Part shown: in pieces, positions 34,844-45,805 of the stretch
How positions within the stretch are numbered: position 1 is the first letter of the stretch
How the letters are laid out: each line of letters starts with the position of its first letter
From: JAHEDT01 sp963825615
GTDB taxonomy: Bacteria; Desulfobacterota; Desulfuromonadia; Desulfuromonadales; BM103
NCBI GenBank assembly: GCA_963825615.1
Contig: CAWGTV010000010.1
Coordinates: forward strand, 1-64,000
Reading direction: 5' to 3'
Length of the DNA stretch: 64,000 nucleotides
Program-made: the position numbers and the translations under genes
The notes under the pieces: generated by a model
Databases searched by the model: none
The model's input: the letters and a program-made list of their open reading frames with translations, nothing else
Told to the model about the DNA's origin: nothing

Positions 34844-35602
34844 CTAAAGCTTGTATGGGGATTGGGGGATGGAAGGCAATGGCGCCTGACCTGTCTTGAC
34901 CAGGTGCTCGGCGAGATCCCAATCGTAATTACTGTTGACATCAAAACCTTCATAGTCCTTTGTGACAAACGGCATCACCGTGTTTCCGGCGATGGTCTTC
35001 TCTTCAAAAACAACAGCGGCCCGGGCTATTTCCAGGCTGGCGTTCTGAACGTACACTTCGGGCAGCGTCGGGTACTGGCTGCTGTGCCAGGGTTGTTCGG
35101 CCGGCCCCATCGGCAACAGCGGCAGCATGCGTTTGCCGCGCACGATCCACATCTTGCCCGGGTGCTGCTGGCATTTTTCCACAGCCCGCAATGAGTCGAC
35201 TCCCTCCTGCGACAGGAATTCCTGCCATGCCCGCCGAATGGTCTCCGGCAGCCGGAACGGGCTGGTCGGCCGCAGGATGCTGAAGCAATCGCTACCCTGC
35301 CCGCTTTCCCGCAGTCGCGCGAGCGTATACTCAACCCACTCGATATCCGGGGACTTATCACCGGCAATGGCCGGCGGTCGCATAAAAGGGACCTCGGCGC
35401 CATAATGCCTGGCGATGTCGGCATAGCGTTCCGAATCCGTCGAGACGATCACCGTTTTGAAAACCTTGCTCTGTAGAGCGGCCGCGATGCTGTAGGCAAT
35501 CAGCGGGTGCCCTGCCAGCAGGCGGATATTCTTGTCAGGCACGCGCTTGGAACCGGACCGCGCCGGGATCAAGGCAACAATTGTTTTTTGCTTCTCTGGC
35601 AT
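34844..35602 (-). CDS. CMP-sugar (acylneuraminate-type) cytidylyltransferase
   Basis: The ATG at 35602 (AAGGACGAGG upstream) opens a 252-aa protein; a TTG at 35626 is an alternative start. TIVALIPARSGSKRVPDKN is the NeuA/LegF nucleotide-binding signature, followed by STDSERYADIA and FSILRPTSPFR, and FDVNSNYDWDLAEHLV at the C-terminus. Enzymes of this family couple a nonulosonic acid or related keto-acid sugar to CMP. It lies 14 bp before the transketolase gene. With NeuB upstream it supplies the CMP-activated donor for the glycosyltransferase-like protein. Confidence 0.85.
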   Translation of the reverse strand: MPEKQKTIVALIPARSGSKRVPDKNIRLLAGHPLIAYSIAAALQSKVFKTVIVSTDSERYADIARHYGAEVPFMRPPAIAGDKSPDIEWVEYTLARLRESGQGSDCFSILRPTSPFRLPETIRRAWQEFLSQEGVDSLRAVEKCQQHPGKMWIVRGKRMLPLLPMGPAEQPWHSSQYPTLPEVYVQNASLEIARAAVVFEEKTIAGNTVMPFVTKDYEGFDVNSNYDWDLAEHLVKTGQAPLPSIPQSPYKL

Positions 35603-35650
35603 CCTCGTCCTTAAATCTGTCAACAAGTGATTATCTCCCCCGGCGCAAAC

Positions 35651-37123
35651 CTAAAGCATTTCCGGAGAGATATTGATAAGAATGTTTTTTAAATCGGAAT
35701 ACACGTCCAGCGCTTCCGTACCGGGCTCCCGCGTCCCGTTGCCGGATTGCTTCAGGCCGCCGAAGGGCATGTGCGGTTCGCTGCCGTAGGTGCCGGCATT
35801 GACCACCGTCACCCCGGCCAGGACTTTATGCGAAAACTCGATGGCTCGGTGGATACTGCGGGTGTGAATGCACGCCGTCAGGCCATACGGAGAGTCGTTG
35901 GCCACGGCAAGAGCCTCGCCGAAATCCTTCACTCTGTAAAGGCATGCGATGGGACCGAACAGCTCGGTGGTCGATAAGTTGCTGTGGGGGTCAGCGTTCT
36001 CGATCAGGGTCGGAGCCATGTAGAACCCGTTCGCATGGTAATCATCCGTCAACCGATTGCCGCCCGCCAGAACGGTCGCGCCTTCATTGCGGGACTGTTC
36101 AATGGCGGCCAGCATATTCTTCAGCTGTTTTTCATTGATCACCGGGCCGAGATCGTCATCATTGGCAGGCCCCAGCTTCAGCTTGCCGGTCCCGGTCAGC
36201 AGCATGTCGCGAAACTGGTCATAAATGCTGTCAAAAACGATAATACGGCTACCCGAGGCACAACGCTGCCCAGCGTTGCTGAAGGCCGAGAGCAGCACCC
36301 ACTTGGCCGCGTTGGCCAGATCCGCATCGTCGCAGACCACAAGCGGGTTCTTGCCCCCCAGTTCGAGGGAGACTTTCGCCAGCCGCTGTCCAGCGACGGA
36401 TGCAATCTGGCGGCCTACCGCGGTGGAACCCGTAAAGCTGACGACATCCACATCCGGGTTGGCGACCAGAGGGCCGCCGGCTTCATGACCGAAACCCTGG
36501 ATAATATTCAGGACCCCCGGTGGCAGACCGGCTTCGTGAGCGATCTTCCCAAAAATCCAGGCAGTGGCTGGAGTATCTTCGGCTGCCTTGAGAACCGCCG
36601 CGTTGCCGCACAGTAGGGCCGGGAAAACTTTCCAGGCCACATTGGCAATAGGCGTGTTGGCGGCGATTATCAACCCTGCGACACCCAGCGGCTGCCGGAT
36701 GGTCATGGTGTATTTGTTAGGGGTTGCACTGGTCGTGGTGCGCCCGTAGAATCGCCGGCCTTCCCCGGCCATAAATTCACCCAGGGCAATGGCGCCGCCA
36801 ACTTCGCCGAGGGCGGCATTAACAGACATCCCGGTTTCCTCTGCCACAATGGACGCGATTTCCTTGCGATTGTTACGCATCGCCAAAGTGATATCGTGCA
36901 GCATGTCGCCACGCTGGACAGGCGTAATCTCAGCCCAGGCCGCCTGAGCCTTTCTGGCCGTCTGGATGGCAATCAGCACATCTTTTTCATTGGAGCGGGC
37001 TACGCTGTAAAGTGCCTGCCCGCTATGTGGTGACAATTTGGCAAAAGTTTCGCTGGAAACTGCAGCACGTTCCTCACCGTTGATCCAGTTGGGGATTGTG
37101 TCGAAGTTTTTTTTCGAATTCAT
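35651..37123 (-). CDS. NAD(P)-dependent aldehyde dehydrogenase
   Basis: The 490-aa protein has the full aldehyde-dehydrogenase set: AAVLKAAEDTPATAW, FTGSTAVGRQIA (cofactor loop), VSLELGGKNP with the catalytic Glu, and NAGQRCASGSRI with the catalytic Cys. C-terminal PFGGLKQSGNGTREPG is standard. It oxidises an aldehyde to an acid in the cytosol. Its place between the SDR and CMP-sugar synthetase genes suggests a role in making an uncommon carboxylated sugar, but broad-substrate detoxification cannot be excluded. A 343-bp gap separates it from the SDR gene. Confidence 0.85.
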   Translation of the reverse strand: MNSKKNFDTIPNWINGEERAAVSSETFAKLSPHSGQALYSVARSNEKDVLIAIQTARKAQAAWAEITPVQRGDMLHDITLAMRNNRKEIASIVAEETGMSVNAALGEVGGAIALGEFMAGEGRRFYGRTTTSATPNKYTMTIRQPLGVAGLIIAANTPIANVAWKVFPALLCGNAAVLKAAEDTPATAWIFGKIAHEAGLPPGVLNIIQGFGHEAGGPLVANPDVDVVSFTGSTAVGRQIASVAGQRLAKVSLELGGKNPLVVCDDADLANAAKWVLLSAFSNAGQRCASGSRIIVFDSIYDQFRDMLLTGTGKLKLGPANDDDLGPVINEKQLKNMLAAIEQSRNEGATVLAGGNRLTDDYHANGFYMAPTLIENADPHSNLSTTELFGPIACLYRVKDFGEALAVANDSPYGLTACIHTRSIHRAIEFSHKVLAGVTVVNAGTYGSEPHMPFGGLKQSGNGTREPGTEALDVYSDLKNILINISPEML

Positions 37124-37466
37124 TTCAGCTCCTCTTTTTGCTTATATGCGGTTTGTTAGGTAATGAAAGATGCGGTCTTGGACAATCCGCCAAGGGAACC
37201 GTTAACTAACTTCTTTAAGATGGCTAATTGAACTATCGAACTATGGGTTTTTAGCCCCCGTTCACTTCTTTCACACAGGTTGTCAAATTGCTCTCTGGGA
37301 ATGCCTTTGGATTTGCGTAAACAACACTGGGCTTGGTTCCAGAATACAACGAGAAATGACAAATGACTGAGCCGCTTGCGCAAAGTAAATGCTTACGCCT
37401 TGTGCGCTCAGCCAGCTAAATTTAAAATAGGCAGGATTCCTTATTCGACATTTGTGATGCGAATTA
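37124..37466. other. Gap inside the sugar cluster
   Basis: This 343-bp gap lies between SDR and aldehyde dehydrogenase genes of the same direction. An imperfect inverted repeat (TGAGC..GCGCAAAG / TTGTGCGCTCA) lies near 37368-37412 and may be an attenuator or terminator. No convincing reading frame. Confidence 0.4.
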
Positions 37467-38270
37467 TCACCAGACCGTGAAACCTCCGTCCACCAATAGC
37501 TCAGTGCCGGTGACATAGGCTGATGCCCGTGACGCCAGAAAAAGCAGTGGGCCATGAAGGTCTTCAGAAGTCGCCATTCTACCCAATGGGACGCGATTGC
37601 AGAATTTACGTTTAAAATCCTCATCCTGCCCTCCCAGGACACCGCCCGGGGACAGAGTATTCACCCGCACCCCATGAGACGCCCAGTGCGTCGCCAGGTA
37701 TCGGGTTAGGTTGACCACTGCTGCTTTGGAAGCGCCGTAGGCTGGCGGCTTGAGAAAGCCCGGGATGTGGTCGTAAAAACGTGCATCGGGAGAAACCCCC
37801 GCGTAGAGTGAGCCGATATTGATTATGGACCCCCGCCCAGCTTCGGCCATGCGGGAACCGAAGACCTGGGAGACCAGAAAAAGGCCCAAGGTGTTGACCT
37901 CAAAGATTTTCCGGTTCTCGTCAAACGAAATATCTTCGAGACGAGAGCCCTTGGCCGCATCGGTCGGCGGACTGTCGATCCCGGCATTGTTCACCAAAAT
38001 GGTCGGGACGCCGAAATCCGCAATGCAATGACTGCAGACAGTTTGCAGCGCCTGTCGGTCTTTGACATCGGTGCGATACAGCTTTAAGCGGGTTTCACTA
38101 AACCGCCCTTGCAGTTCTTTAAACTCTTCCGACACCTTTGCAGTCGCCAAATCAAGCGCGCAAACAGAGGCCCCGGCACCGAGCAGGGCTTCAATCCAGA
38201 CCGACCCTAATTTGCCCAGGGCACCGGTTACAACGGCAATGTCAGCCTCTAAATTGAACAAGTCTGTCAC
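37467..38270 (-). CDS. Short-chain dehydrogenase/reductase
   Basis: The 267-aa classical SDR has AVVTGALGKLGSVW (nucleotide loop), ILVNNAGID (NNAG motif), INIGSLYAG (catalytic Ser) and YGASKAAV (YxxxK), ending in TGTELLVDGGFTVW. It starts 2 bp after the neuB stop codon, so the two are coupled. It presumably oxidises or reduces a hydroxyl or keto group of the sugar made by this cluster; substrate unknown. Confidence 0.85.
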   Translation of the reverse strand: MTDLFNLEADIAVVTGALGKLGSVWIEALLGAGASVCALDLATAKVSEEFKELQGRFSETRLKLYRTDVKDRQALQTVCSHCIADFGVPTILVNNAGIDSPPTDAAKGSRLEDISFDENRKIFEVNTLGLFLVSQVFGSRMAEAGRGSIINIGSLYAGVSPDARFYDHIPGFLKPPAYGASKAAVVNLTRYLATHWASHGVRVNTLSPGGVLGGQDEDFKRKFCNRVPLGRMATSEDLHGPLLFLASRASAYVTGTELLVDGGFTVW

Positions 38271-38272
38271 TT

Positions 38273-39331
38273 TTAATGCTCGCCGCCGTTTAAAACCTTA
38301 AATGAGAAATCATCATCTTCTTTCAAAGCCTGATTGGTTACACGGCCGATGATTTTATCAATTTCATAAGGTTGCAGTCCGTCACCCGGCGATTTGATCG
38401 CGATATCTTCGCGACGGATGGCATGGCCGGCGGGCAAATCGCGAGCCGCCACAAGTTTCTTGCCCATTTTAATGATGGGGGCTTTTTCACTTTCATAAAC
38501 CTGCTTGACACCGTTGCCGATAGCCACTTTGACCCTTTCCAAATCACGCACCAGCTTTCGGAAACCGATAGGTTCCAAGGAAAAAGCCTGGTCCGTGCCT
38601 TTCCAGGTATGATTCAGCGTAAAATGCTTCTCGACAACCCGTGCCCCCAGCATATAAGCGGCCAACGCCATGGCAATGCCGTTATCATGGGATGATAAGC
38701 CTACGGTAATGGTGGGGAACCGCTCGCGGAAGGTGGTGAGAACCGACAGATTCAGTTCATTGAATTCGGCCGGATAACCTGCCGTGCACTGGAGTATGCA
38801 CAACTGCTGGTTGATCGGCATGATAGCGTCATAGGCACGATTGACATCTTCCATAGTGCCGCCGCCAGTGCTGATGATCATCGGCTTTTGAAATTTGGCG
38901 ACGTGCGTGAGCAGAGGAATGTTCTTCAAGTCGCCTGAAGCCATCTTATAGGCCGGCATGTCAAATTTCTCAAGAAAATCAGCGCTGGAGAAATCAAAGG
39001 CGGTGGCAAACATCGTCACACCGATCTCTGCGGCATAGGCCTTCAACTCTGTATATTCAGTTTCACCGAACTCCAGGGCTTCCCGGTGCTCACCGTAAGT
39101 GGCGCCAAAGCTGTGGGGGTTGTCATAGGGCTTGTTATATCCGGCAGCGGTAAACAACCCGCGATTATCACGTTTCTGCAGTTTAACGGCATCCGCACCA
39201 CATTCTTTAGCGGCTTTAAACATCTCTTTGGCGAGTTCAAGCTTTCCTTGATGGTTATGGCCGATTTCAGCGATCACATAGCAATCGCTGTTATCCTGAA
39301 TAACTTTCCCATCAATTATAAGTTTACGCAT
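38273..39331 (-). CDS. NeuB-family sialic/nonulosonic acid synthase
   Basis: The 352-aa protein begins VIAEIGHNHQGKLELAKEMF, the PEP-binding start of the NeuB TIM barrel, with KLQKRDNRGL, YKMASGDLKN and VVEKHFTLNHTWKGTD, and closes with a C-terminal SAF domain (LVAARDLPAGHAIRREDIA). It condenses phosphoenolpyruvate with an aldose (ManNAc-type or related) to a nonulosonic acid. It is the first gene of the minus-strand sugar operon; RecG ends 165 bp upstream, so a promoter should lie there. The aldose precursor genes (NeuC, PseB or LegB types) are not in the window. Confidence 0.88.
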   Translation of the reverse strand: MRKLIIDGKVIQDNSDCYVIAEIGHNHQGKLELAKEMFKAAKECGADAVKLQKRDNRGLFTAAGYNKPYDNPHSFGATYGEHREALEFGETEYTELKAYAAEIGVTMFATAFDFSSADFLEKFDMPAYKMASGDLKNIPLLTHVAKFQKPMIISTGGGTMEDVNRAYDAIMPINQQLCILQCTAGYPAEFNELNLSVLTTFRERFPTITVGLSSHDNGIAMALAAYMLGARVVEKHFTLNHTWKGTDQAFSLEPIGFRKLVRDLERVKVAIGNGVKQVYESEKAPIIKMGKKLVAARDLPAGHAIRREDIAIKSPGDGLQPYEIDKIIGRVTNQALKEDDDFSFKVLNGGEH

Positions 39332-39495
39332 TTTCTTGGCTCCTCGAGGCAGTTTTTACTTGCGGTACAAAATTATCAATTTGTTCTGTCATCCCTGCGA
39401 TAACGTCCCATTAGCTCTGAATTGTTTAAAATAAACCAAGTCGCTTGAGGTGTATACTAATTTTTCAAAATTAAGTCTACAGCGATTTTGTCAAA

Positions 39496-41638
39496 TCACC
39501 CGATACTGGCCAATTCAAGGCGGTTTCCCCAGCGCTCCTTGAGAACGGCCTGTATCGGCCCGGACTCTCTGAAATCGCGGCTGTCAGCATAGGCGAACGC
39601 ATCCTGACGGGCAGCTTCGAGAATGCGCCCGTCGCGCAGGATGTTGGCCACGCGGAAATCCGGCAGGCCGCTTTGCCGGGTACCGAGGAATTCCCCCGGG
39701 CCGCGGATCTCGAGGTCGGCTTCGGCGATGCGAAAGCCATCGGAATTGGTGCGCATAACTTCAAGCCTTTTCTCACCATCTTCGCTGCATCGATATGATT
39801 TCATGAAGATGCAAAGGCTCCCTGCCTCACCGCGACCAACCCTGCCACGCAATTGGTGCAGCTGGGCGAGGCCGAAGCGTTCCGCATGCTCGACCAGCAT
39901 GACCGTGGCATTGGGCACATCAATACCAACTTCGATCACCGTGGTGGAAACCAGGATATCGATGGTGCGCTCCTTGAAGCGCGTCATGATCATCCTCTTT
40001 TTCCTGCGGCTTCATGCGACCATGCAGCAACCCGACCCGGGCCTCGGTAAATATCTCGTTCTGAAGTTTTTCCGCACCTTCGGTTGCAGCCAGCAGGTCA
40101 CTCTTTTCCGATTCCTCGACCAGCGGATAAACGATGTAAACCTGGTGTCCCTTGTCGATTTCCTGACGTACCCGACTGTAAACTCTGCCTCTTTGCGAGT
40201 CGGTCACCACAACGGTTTCCACCGGTGTGCGCCCAGGCGGCATTTCGTCGATAACCGACAGGGCCAGGTCGCCGTAAAGTGTCAAGGACAGAGTCCGAGG
40301 TATGGGCGTAGCGGTCATGACCAGAATATGCGGATGGGCACCCTTCTCTCTGAGCACGGCTCGTTGGCGTACTCCGAAACGGTGTTGTTCGTCGATGATG
40401 CCAAGACCTAGCCGCTTGAATTCGACCCCTTCCTGCAAAACCGCGTGGGTTCCGACAACCAGGTCGACATGCCCTGTACTGACTCCTTCAAGGACCTCCC
40501 TCTTTTCCGCTGCAGGCATCTTGCCGCGCAACAGGACGGCTTTCAAGCCAAGTTGCTCCAGCCAGCGATGGAATTGCAGGTAATGCTGCTCAGCGAGGAT
40601 TTCCGTTGGCGCGACTACGGCCACCTGTGTGTCATTTTCTATGGCGACCAGGGCGGTCATCATGGCGACGATCGTCTTACCGCAGCCGACATCCCCCTGG
40701 ATCAGTCGATTCATTGGATGAGGCAACATCAGGTCCTGCTTGATTTCACCAAGAACCCGACGCTGGGCATCGGTCAATCGGAAAGGCAAGGATGCAGCAA
40801 GCGGCCGGGTGTATTTATGGGTGACCGTGAAGGGAATCCCCGGTTCCAGGACGACACCCTGTCGCTTCAGAGCCAACCCGAGTTCAAGGAAGAAAAATTC
40901 GTCATAGACCAACGATCTAAGGGCACGGCTGGTGTGATTGTCGAGTTCTGCCATGCTGGTTTCATTGTGCGGCCAGTGGACCTGTTGCAAGGCTTCTGCG
41001 AGAGACAGGAGATGGTGCTTTTTAACCAGGCTTTCTGGTAGGGCCGATGACACATGAGAGGCAAAAAGATCAACGGCCTGTTTCCATATCTTGCGCGCGG
41101 CGTATTGGGTCAAGCCCTCAGTCAGAGGGTACACGGGGAGGATGCGACCGAAAGCAAGCGGGTCTGAGCTTTGATAGTCAGCCAAGGATTGATCAGGGGC
41201 AAGGAATTCGGCATCAGGGTGATGGATTTCGCGCAACGCGCCGTAACGCTTGACCTCACCGGTAAAAACCGCCCGCCGACCGACAACGAAGCGTTTGTTC
41301 ATCCAGTCTTTGCGGTAATGAAACCACTTGAGGACAACCTGGCCGGTACCGTCACTGACAACAACCTCGAATAACTTGCGCCGTTGACGCGCTGTGGTCG
41401 CCTCACCGCAAGCCAGTATCTCCCCAGAAAATACTTCATGCACATTGTCACGAAGATGGGCTATCTTTCTGAATTCACGTCGATCTTCGTAACGAACTGG
41501 CAGGGTATAGAGGAGATCCTCTACGGTTTTGATATCAAGTTTAGCGAATTTTTCGACGAGACGCGGCCCGACCCCCTTGAGGTGACCAATCGGGGTGGAC
41601 AGGAGTTGGCGGGACGGGTTTTGAGTCGCCTGGGTCAT
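39496..41638 (-). CDS. recG: ATP-dependent DNA helicase RecG, with one frameshift
   Basis: Read through a single-base gain at about 39994, this is a normal RecG of about 713 aa. It has a wedge/OB region, GDVGCGKTIVAMM (Walker A), GIIDEQHRFG (DEQH box) and TATPIPRTL. After the shift it has DILVSTTVIEVGIDVPNA and QLRGRVGRGEAGS. RecG remodels stalled forks and branched DNA. The first frame diverges after MKPQEKE and the second resumes at MIMTRFKER. Gene order greA-DUF1858-recG is compact, suggesting one operon. The lesion is a lone +1 and may be a sequence error. Confidence 0.9.
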
Positions 41639-41678
41639 CTCCCCTTGCCTGTCAGGAGGTGAAGGGATGTATCAGTTG

Positions 41679-41876
41679 TCAATCAACGATCGCGTTGAGT
41701 GCTTTGAGGAGGTCCTGAACATCAAGACCGTGGGCCATGGCGCCCTGCTCCAGGGTCTCGTGCTGGGCGCCCATGCAACCGACGCAGCCGAGATTGAAGG
41801 AGGCGAGGACCTTTGCGACCTGCGGATTCTTGCGCATCACTTCATGAAAGGTCATGTCTTTGGTAAAGGTGGCCAT
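41679..41876 (-). CDS. DUF1858 small protein
   Basis: This 65-aa soluble protein has the DUF1858 pattern: MTFHEVMRKNPQVAKVLASF, then GCVGCMGAQHETLEQGA with the CxxC pair, and VQDLLKALN at the end. Members are small helical proteins, often with an exposed Cys motif, and occur in anaerobes; their role is unknown, possibly redox or hybrid-cluster related. It is 15 bp after greA and 40 bp before recG. A second DUF1858 gene lies at 59709. Confidence 0.88.
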   Translation of the reverse strand: MATFTKDMTFHEVMRKNPQVAKVLASFNLGCVGCMGAQHETLEQGAMAHGLDVQDLLKALNAIVD

Positions 41877-41891
41877 TGGCGACTCTCCTGT

Positions 41892-42368
41892 TTAAAGGTA
41901 CTGAATGTCAATAATTTCGTAAATCCGCGTTCCTGAGGGCACTTTGATATGTACTTCGTCATCGACGCGATGCCCGATCAGAGCCTTGGCTACCGGGCTG
42001 TTGATCGAAATAAGCCCCTGCTTGATGTCAGCCTCGTCCTCACCGACGATACGGTAGGTCACTTCACTTTCCGACTCGACATCAAATAGCTTGACGGTCG
42101 CACCGAAAACAACTTTATCGGAATCGATATCGGCCGAGCTAATGACTTGAGCACGGGCCATCTTGCCATTGATCTCAGAAATTCGGCCCTCGACAAAGGC
42201 TTGACGTTCCTTGGCGGCGTCGTACTCGGCATTTTCGGATAAATCGCCATGAGCGCGCGCTTCGGCAATGTCCTGAATGACCTTTGGGCGCTCAACGCGA
42301 ATCAGGTGTTTCAATTCCTCCTGAAGCTTGCGGTGGCCCTCCGGGGTCATCGGTACAGTTTGTGACAT
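41892..42368 (-). CDS. greA: Transcription elongation factor GreA
   Basis: The 158-aa protein has the GreA coiled coil (EGHRKLQEELKHLIRVERPK, then ARAHGDLSENAEYDAAKERQ with the catalytic acidic tip residues D and E) and the C-terminal FKBP-like domain (VKLFDVESESEVTYRIVG, NSPVAKALIGHRVDDEV). It stimulates transcript cleavage in backtracked RNA polymerase. It follows the carB end by a hairpin, in the order known from Geobacter (carB-greA). Confidence 0.95.
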   Translation of the reverse strand: MSQTVPMTPEGHRKLQEELKHLIRVERPKVIQDIAEARAHGDLSENAEYDAAKERQAFVEGRISEINGKMARAQVISSADIDSDKVVFGATVKLFDVESESEVTYRIVGEDEADIKQGLISINSPVAKALIGHRVDDEVHIKVPSGTRIYEIIDIQYL

Positions 42369-42399
42369 AACAGTTTCTTCCTTGCTGACATATAAAATT

Positions 42400-42425
42400 G
42401 TTCGGGCGGGATAACCCGCCCGAAC
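42400..42425 (-). terminator. Perfect 11-bp hairpin between carB and greA
   Basis: GTTCGGGCGGG (42400-42410) pairs perfectly with CCCGCCCGAAC (42415-42425) around an ATAA loop. On the minus strand it is followed by AATTTTATA, a weak U-tract, so it may attenuate read-through into greA or stabilise the 3' end of the pyr mRNA. Confidence 0.6.
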
Positions 42426-42474
42426 ATATGTATTGTGAGGACTAATTGATTAAGGAGCTATCACGCTACCCGTG

Positions 42475-45400
42475 CTAAGGATAATACTCCTGAAGCGGCG
42501 TAACGTCAAGACTTTCGCGCTGCAGGGCCAGGATGCCGTCTGCTGCCGCCTGGATTCCTGCGACGGTAGTGAAGTATGCGATGTTCTGCATCAGTGCCGA
42601 ACGCCGGATAGAGAAGGAGTCAATAATCGACTGGACCCCGAAGGTCGTATTGAACACCAGGGAGATCTGGTTGTTCTTGATGGCATCGACGCAATGCGGG
42701 CGCCCCTCCTTGACCTTGTTGATCGGGATCGCCTGGATGCCGTAAGCCCGCAGGAAAGAAGCCGTGCCGCTGGTCGCGACGATATCAAAACCGGCATCGC
42801 GCAGTTTGCGTACCGGCTCGACGATCGCCGGCTTGTCTTCTTCCTTGACACTGACAAAAACCTGGCCAGAGGTCGGCAGGCGGACATTCGCACCGAGCTG
42901 CGCCTTGGCGAAAGCCTTGCCGAACTCGATAGTCGATCCCCATGACCTCGCCGGTTGACTTCATCTCCGGGCCAAGCAGGCTGTCGACACCCGGGAACTT
43001 GGTGAAGGGGAAGACCGATTCCTTGATCGAGATGTGCTTGGGAATGATTTCCTCGTCGATACCCAGCTCCGCCAGGGTTTTCCCGGCCATGATGCGTGCC
43101 GCAATCTTGGCCAGGGGACGGCCCGTGGCCTTGGAGACAAAGGGCGCCGTGCGGCTGGCGCGGGGATTGACTTCAAGAAGGAAGATCTGGTTGTCTTTGA
43201 CGGCGAACTGGATATTCATCAGACCGCAAACGCCGAGCTCCAGGGCCAGGGCGACGGTTTGCCGACGGATTTCGTCCACCAGAGCCTTGCTTAACGAGTA
43301 TGGAGGCAGCACGCAGGCCGAGTCGCCGGAATGGATGCCGGCTTCTTCGATATGCTGCATGATGCCACCGACAACGACCTGCCTGCGGTCCGAGAGAGCA
43401 TCGACATCGACCTCGATCGCCTGCTCGAGGAACTTGTCGATCAGGATCGGGTGGTCCGGCGAGGCGGCCACGGCATATTGCATGTAGTTGCGCAGCTGCT
43501 GCAGGTCGTGAACGATTTCCATGGCCCGTCCGCCCAGGACGTAACTGGGCCGGACCACGACCGGGTAGCCGACGCGTTCGGCAATCTTCTCCGACTCCGC
43601 TACGGAACGGGCGATGCCGTTCTCCGGCTGCTTCAAGCCAAGCTTGTTGAGCAGCGCCTGGAATCGTTCCCGGTCTTCAGCCCGGTCGATGGCGTCGGGT
43701 GTTGTGCCGATAATCGGCACCCCGGCTTTTTCCAGGGCGACAGCAAGCTTCAGCGGCGTCTGTCCGCCGAACTGCACGATCACACCTTCCGGCTGTTCGA
43801 CATGGACAATCTCCAGGACATCTTCGAAGGTCAGCGGCTCAAAATAGAGTCGGTCCGAAGTGTCGTAGTCGGTCGAGACCGTCTCCGGGTTGCAGTTGAC
43901 CATGATCGTTTCGAAGCCGTCCTCGCTCAGCGCAAAAGCTCCATGCACACAGCAGTAATCGAACTCGATCCCCTGGCCGATGCGGTTTGGTCCACCACCG
44001 AGGATCATGATTTTACGACGATCAGAGGGGGCCGCCTCGCATTCTTCTTCATAGGTGGAGTAGAGATATGGCGTGTAAGCTTCAAACTCGGCGCCGCAGG
44101 TGTCAACCCGTTTGTAGACCGGTCGGATATTGAGACGGTGACGCAGTTCGCGAACCCGGTCTTCGCGGACATTCCAGAGCCGCGCCAGGCGCATGTCGGC
44201 AAAGCCCATCTGTTTGGCTTCACGCAACATGGCACGGAAGACTTCTCCATCCGGCTGCTCAAGCAGGCTGCCCGCCTTGACCAGGCGGTCCTCCATGGCA
44301 ACGATCTGGGCAATATTGTAAAGGAACCAGCGATCGATATTGGTCAGCGAGTAGATGTCGTCAATGGACATGCCCGGCCCGCAGCGCATCGGCAATGAAC
44401 CAGAGGCGTTCCCAGTTGGGGACTCTGAGTTTTTCCTCAAGGGTGTGCAGTTCAGATCCATCGAGGGTCCGCCGCTCTTCGAGCGTTTCATCAAAAAAGC
44501 GGCTTTCGAAGCCACAGGAACCGATTTCGAGAGAGCGCATGGCTTTCTGCAGGCTTTCCTTGAAGGTCCTGCCGATCGCCATGGCTTCGCCCACTGATTT
44601 CATCTGCGTCGTCAGGGTCGCATCGGCCTGGGGGAATTTTTCAAACGTGAAGCGCGGCATCTTGGTGACCACGTAATCGATTGTCGGCTCGAAGGAGGCG
44701 TAGGTCTCGCGCGTGATGTCGTTGGGAATCTCATCGAGAGTGTAGCCGATCGAAAGCTTGGCGGCGATCTTGGCAATCGGGAAGCCGGTGGCCTTGGACG
44801 CCAGGGCCGATGAGCGCGAAACCCGAGGGTTCATCTCGATGACCACCATGCGGCCGTCATCCGGGTTGATGCCGAACTGGATATTAGAGCCGCCGGTTTC
44901 TACGCCGATCTCGCGAATGATGCGGATCGAGGCATCGCGCAGCAGTTGGTATTCCTTGTCGGTCAAGGTCTGCGCCGGGGCCACGGTGATCGAGTCTCCG
45001 GTATGCACGCCCATCGGGTCGAGGTTCTCGATGGAGCAGATGATCACCACGTTGTCGGCAGTGTCACGCATGACCTCGAGTTCGAACTCTTTCCAGCCGA
45101 TCACCGATTCTTCAACCAGGATCTCGTTGGTCGGCGAGGCATCGATGCCGGCCATGGCAAGCTGTTCGTACTCTTCCAGGTTGTAGGCGATACCGCCACC
45201 AGTGCCGCCGAGGGTGAACGAAGGTCGGATGATCACCGGGAAACCGATGCGTTCAATGACCTCCATGGCCTCTTTATGGTTGTGAGCGAGGCCGGATTCC
45301 GGCACGGCCACACCGATATTCTCCATCGCCTTTTTGAACAGCGTGCGATCTTCGGCTTTTTCAATAGCTGGCAGTTTCGCACCGATCAGCTCGACGCCAT

Positions 45401-45731
45401 ATTTGTCGAGCGTGCCGTTCTTGGCGACGGCGACAGCGCAGTTCAGAGCGGTCTGGCCACCGAGTGTCGGCAAAAGAGCGTCTGGACGCTCCTTGGCGAT
45501 AATGCGCGCCAGGGTGTCCGGATTGACCGGCTCGATGTAGGTGCGGTCCGCGAAATCGGGATCGGTCATGATCGTTGCAGGGTTGGAATTGAGCAGGACG
45601 ACCTCGTAGCCCTCCTCTTTCAAGGCTTTACAGGCCTGGGTCCCTGAATAATCGAACTCGCAGGCCTGGCCGATCACAATGGGGCCGGCGCCAACGATCA
45701 GAATTTTTTTGATATCAGTTCTTTTGGGCAT
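42475..45731 (-). CDS. carB: Carbamoyl-phosphate synthase large subunit, two frameshifts
   Basis: Three consecutive frames together make a full CarB of about 1085 aa. The first (45731 to about 44374) contains the carboxyphosphate half (GAGPIVIGQACEFDYSG, NSNPATIMTDP, RPSFTLGGTGGGIA). The second (to about 42928) contains the carbamate half (GGGPNRIGQGIEFDYCC, RPSYVLGGRAMEIV). The third ends in the allosteric domain (FNTTFGVQSIIDSFSIRRSA). Each junction is a single extra base in or beside a short run (GGG at 44373-44375; TATCG at about 42928). Sequence error is the favoured explanation, since the rest is normal. Confidence 0.92.
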
Positions 45732-45805
45732 CTTGCTTCCTCAGGTAGCGCGTGTCGGGGTGCGTGGCGCGAAATCATTTAACATTCCTGCTTCTCGCGG
45801 CGACA

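Noticed and set aside
37368..37412. Integron attC site
   Set aside because: An inverted repeat is present but the GTTRRRY core and its complement were not found.
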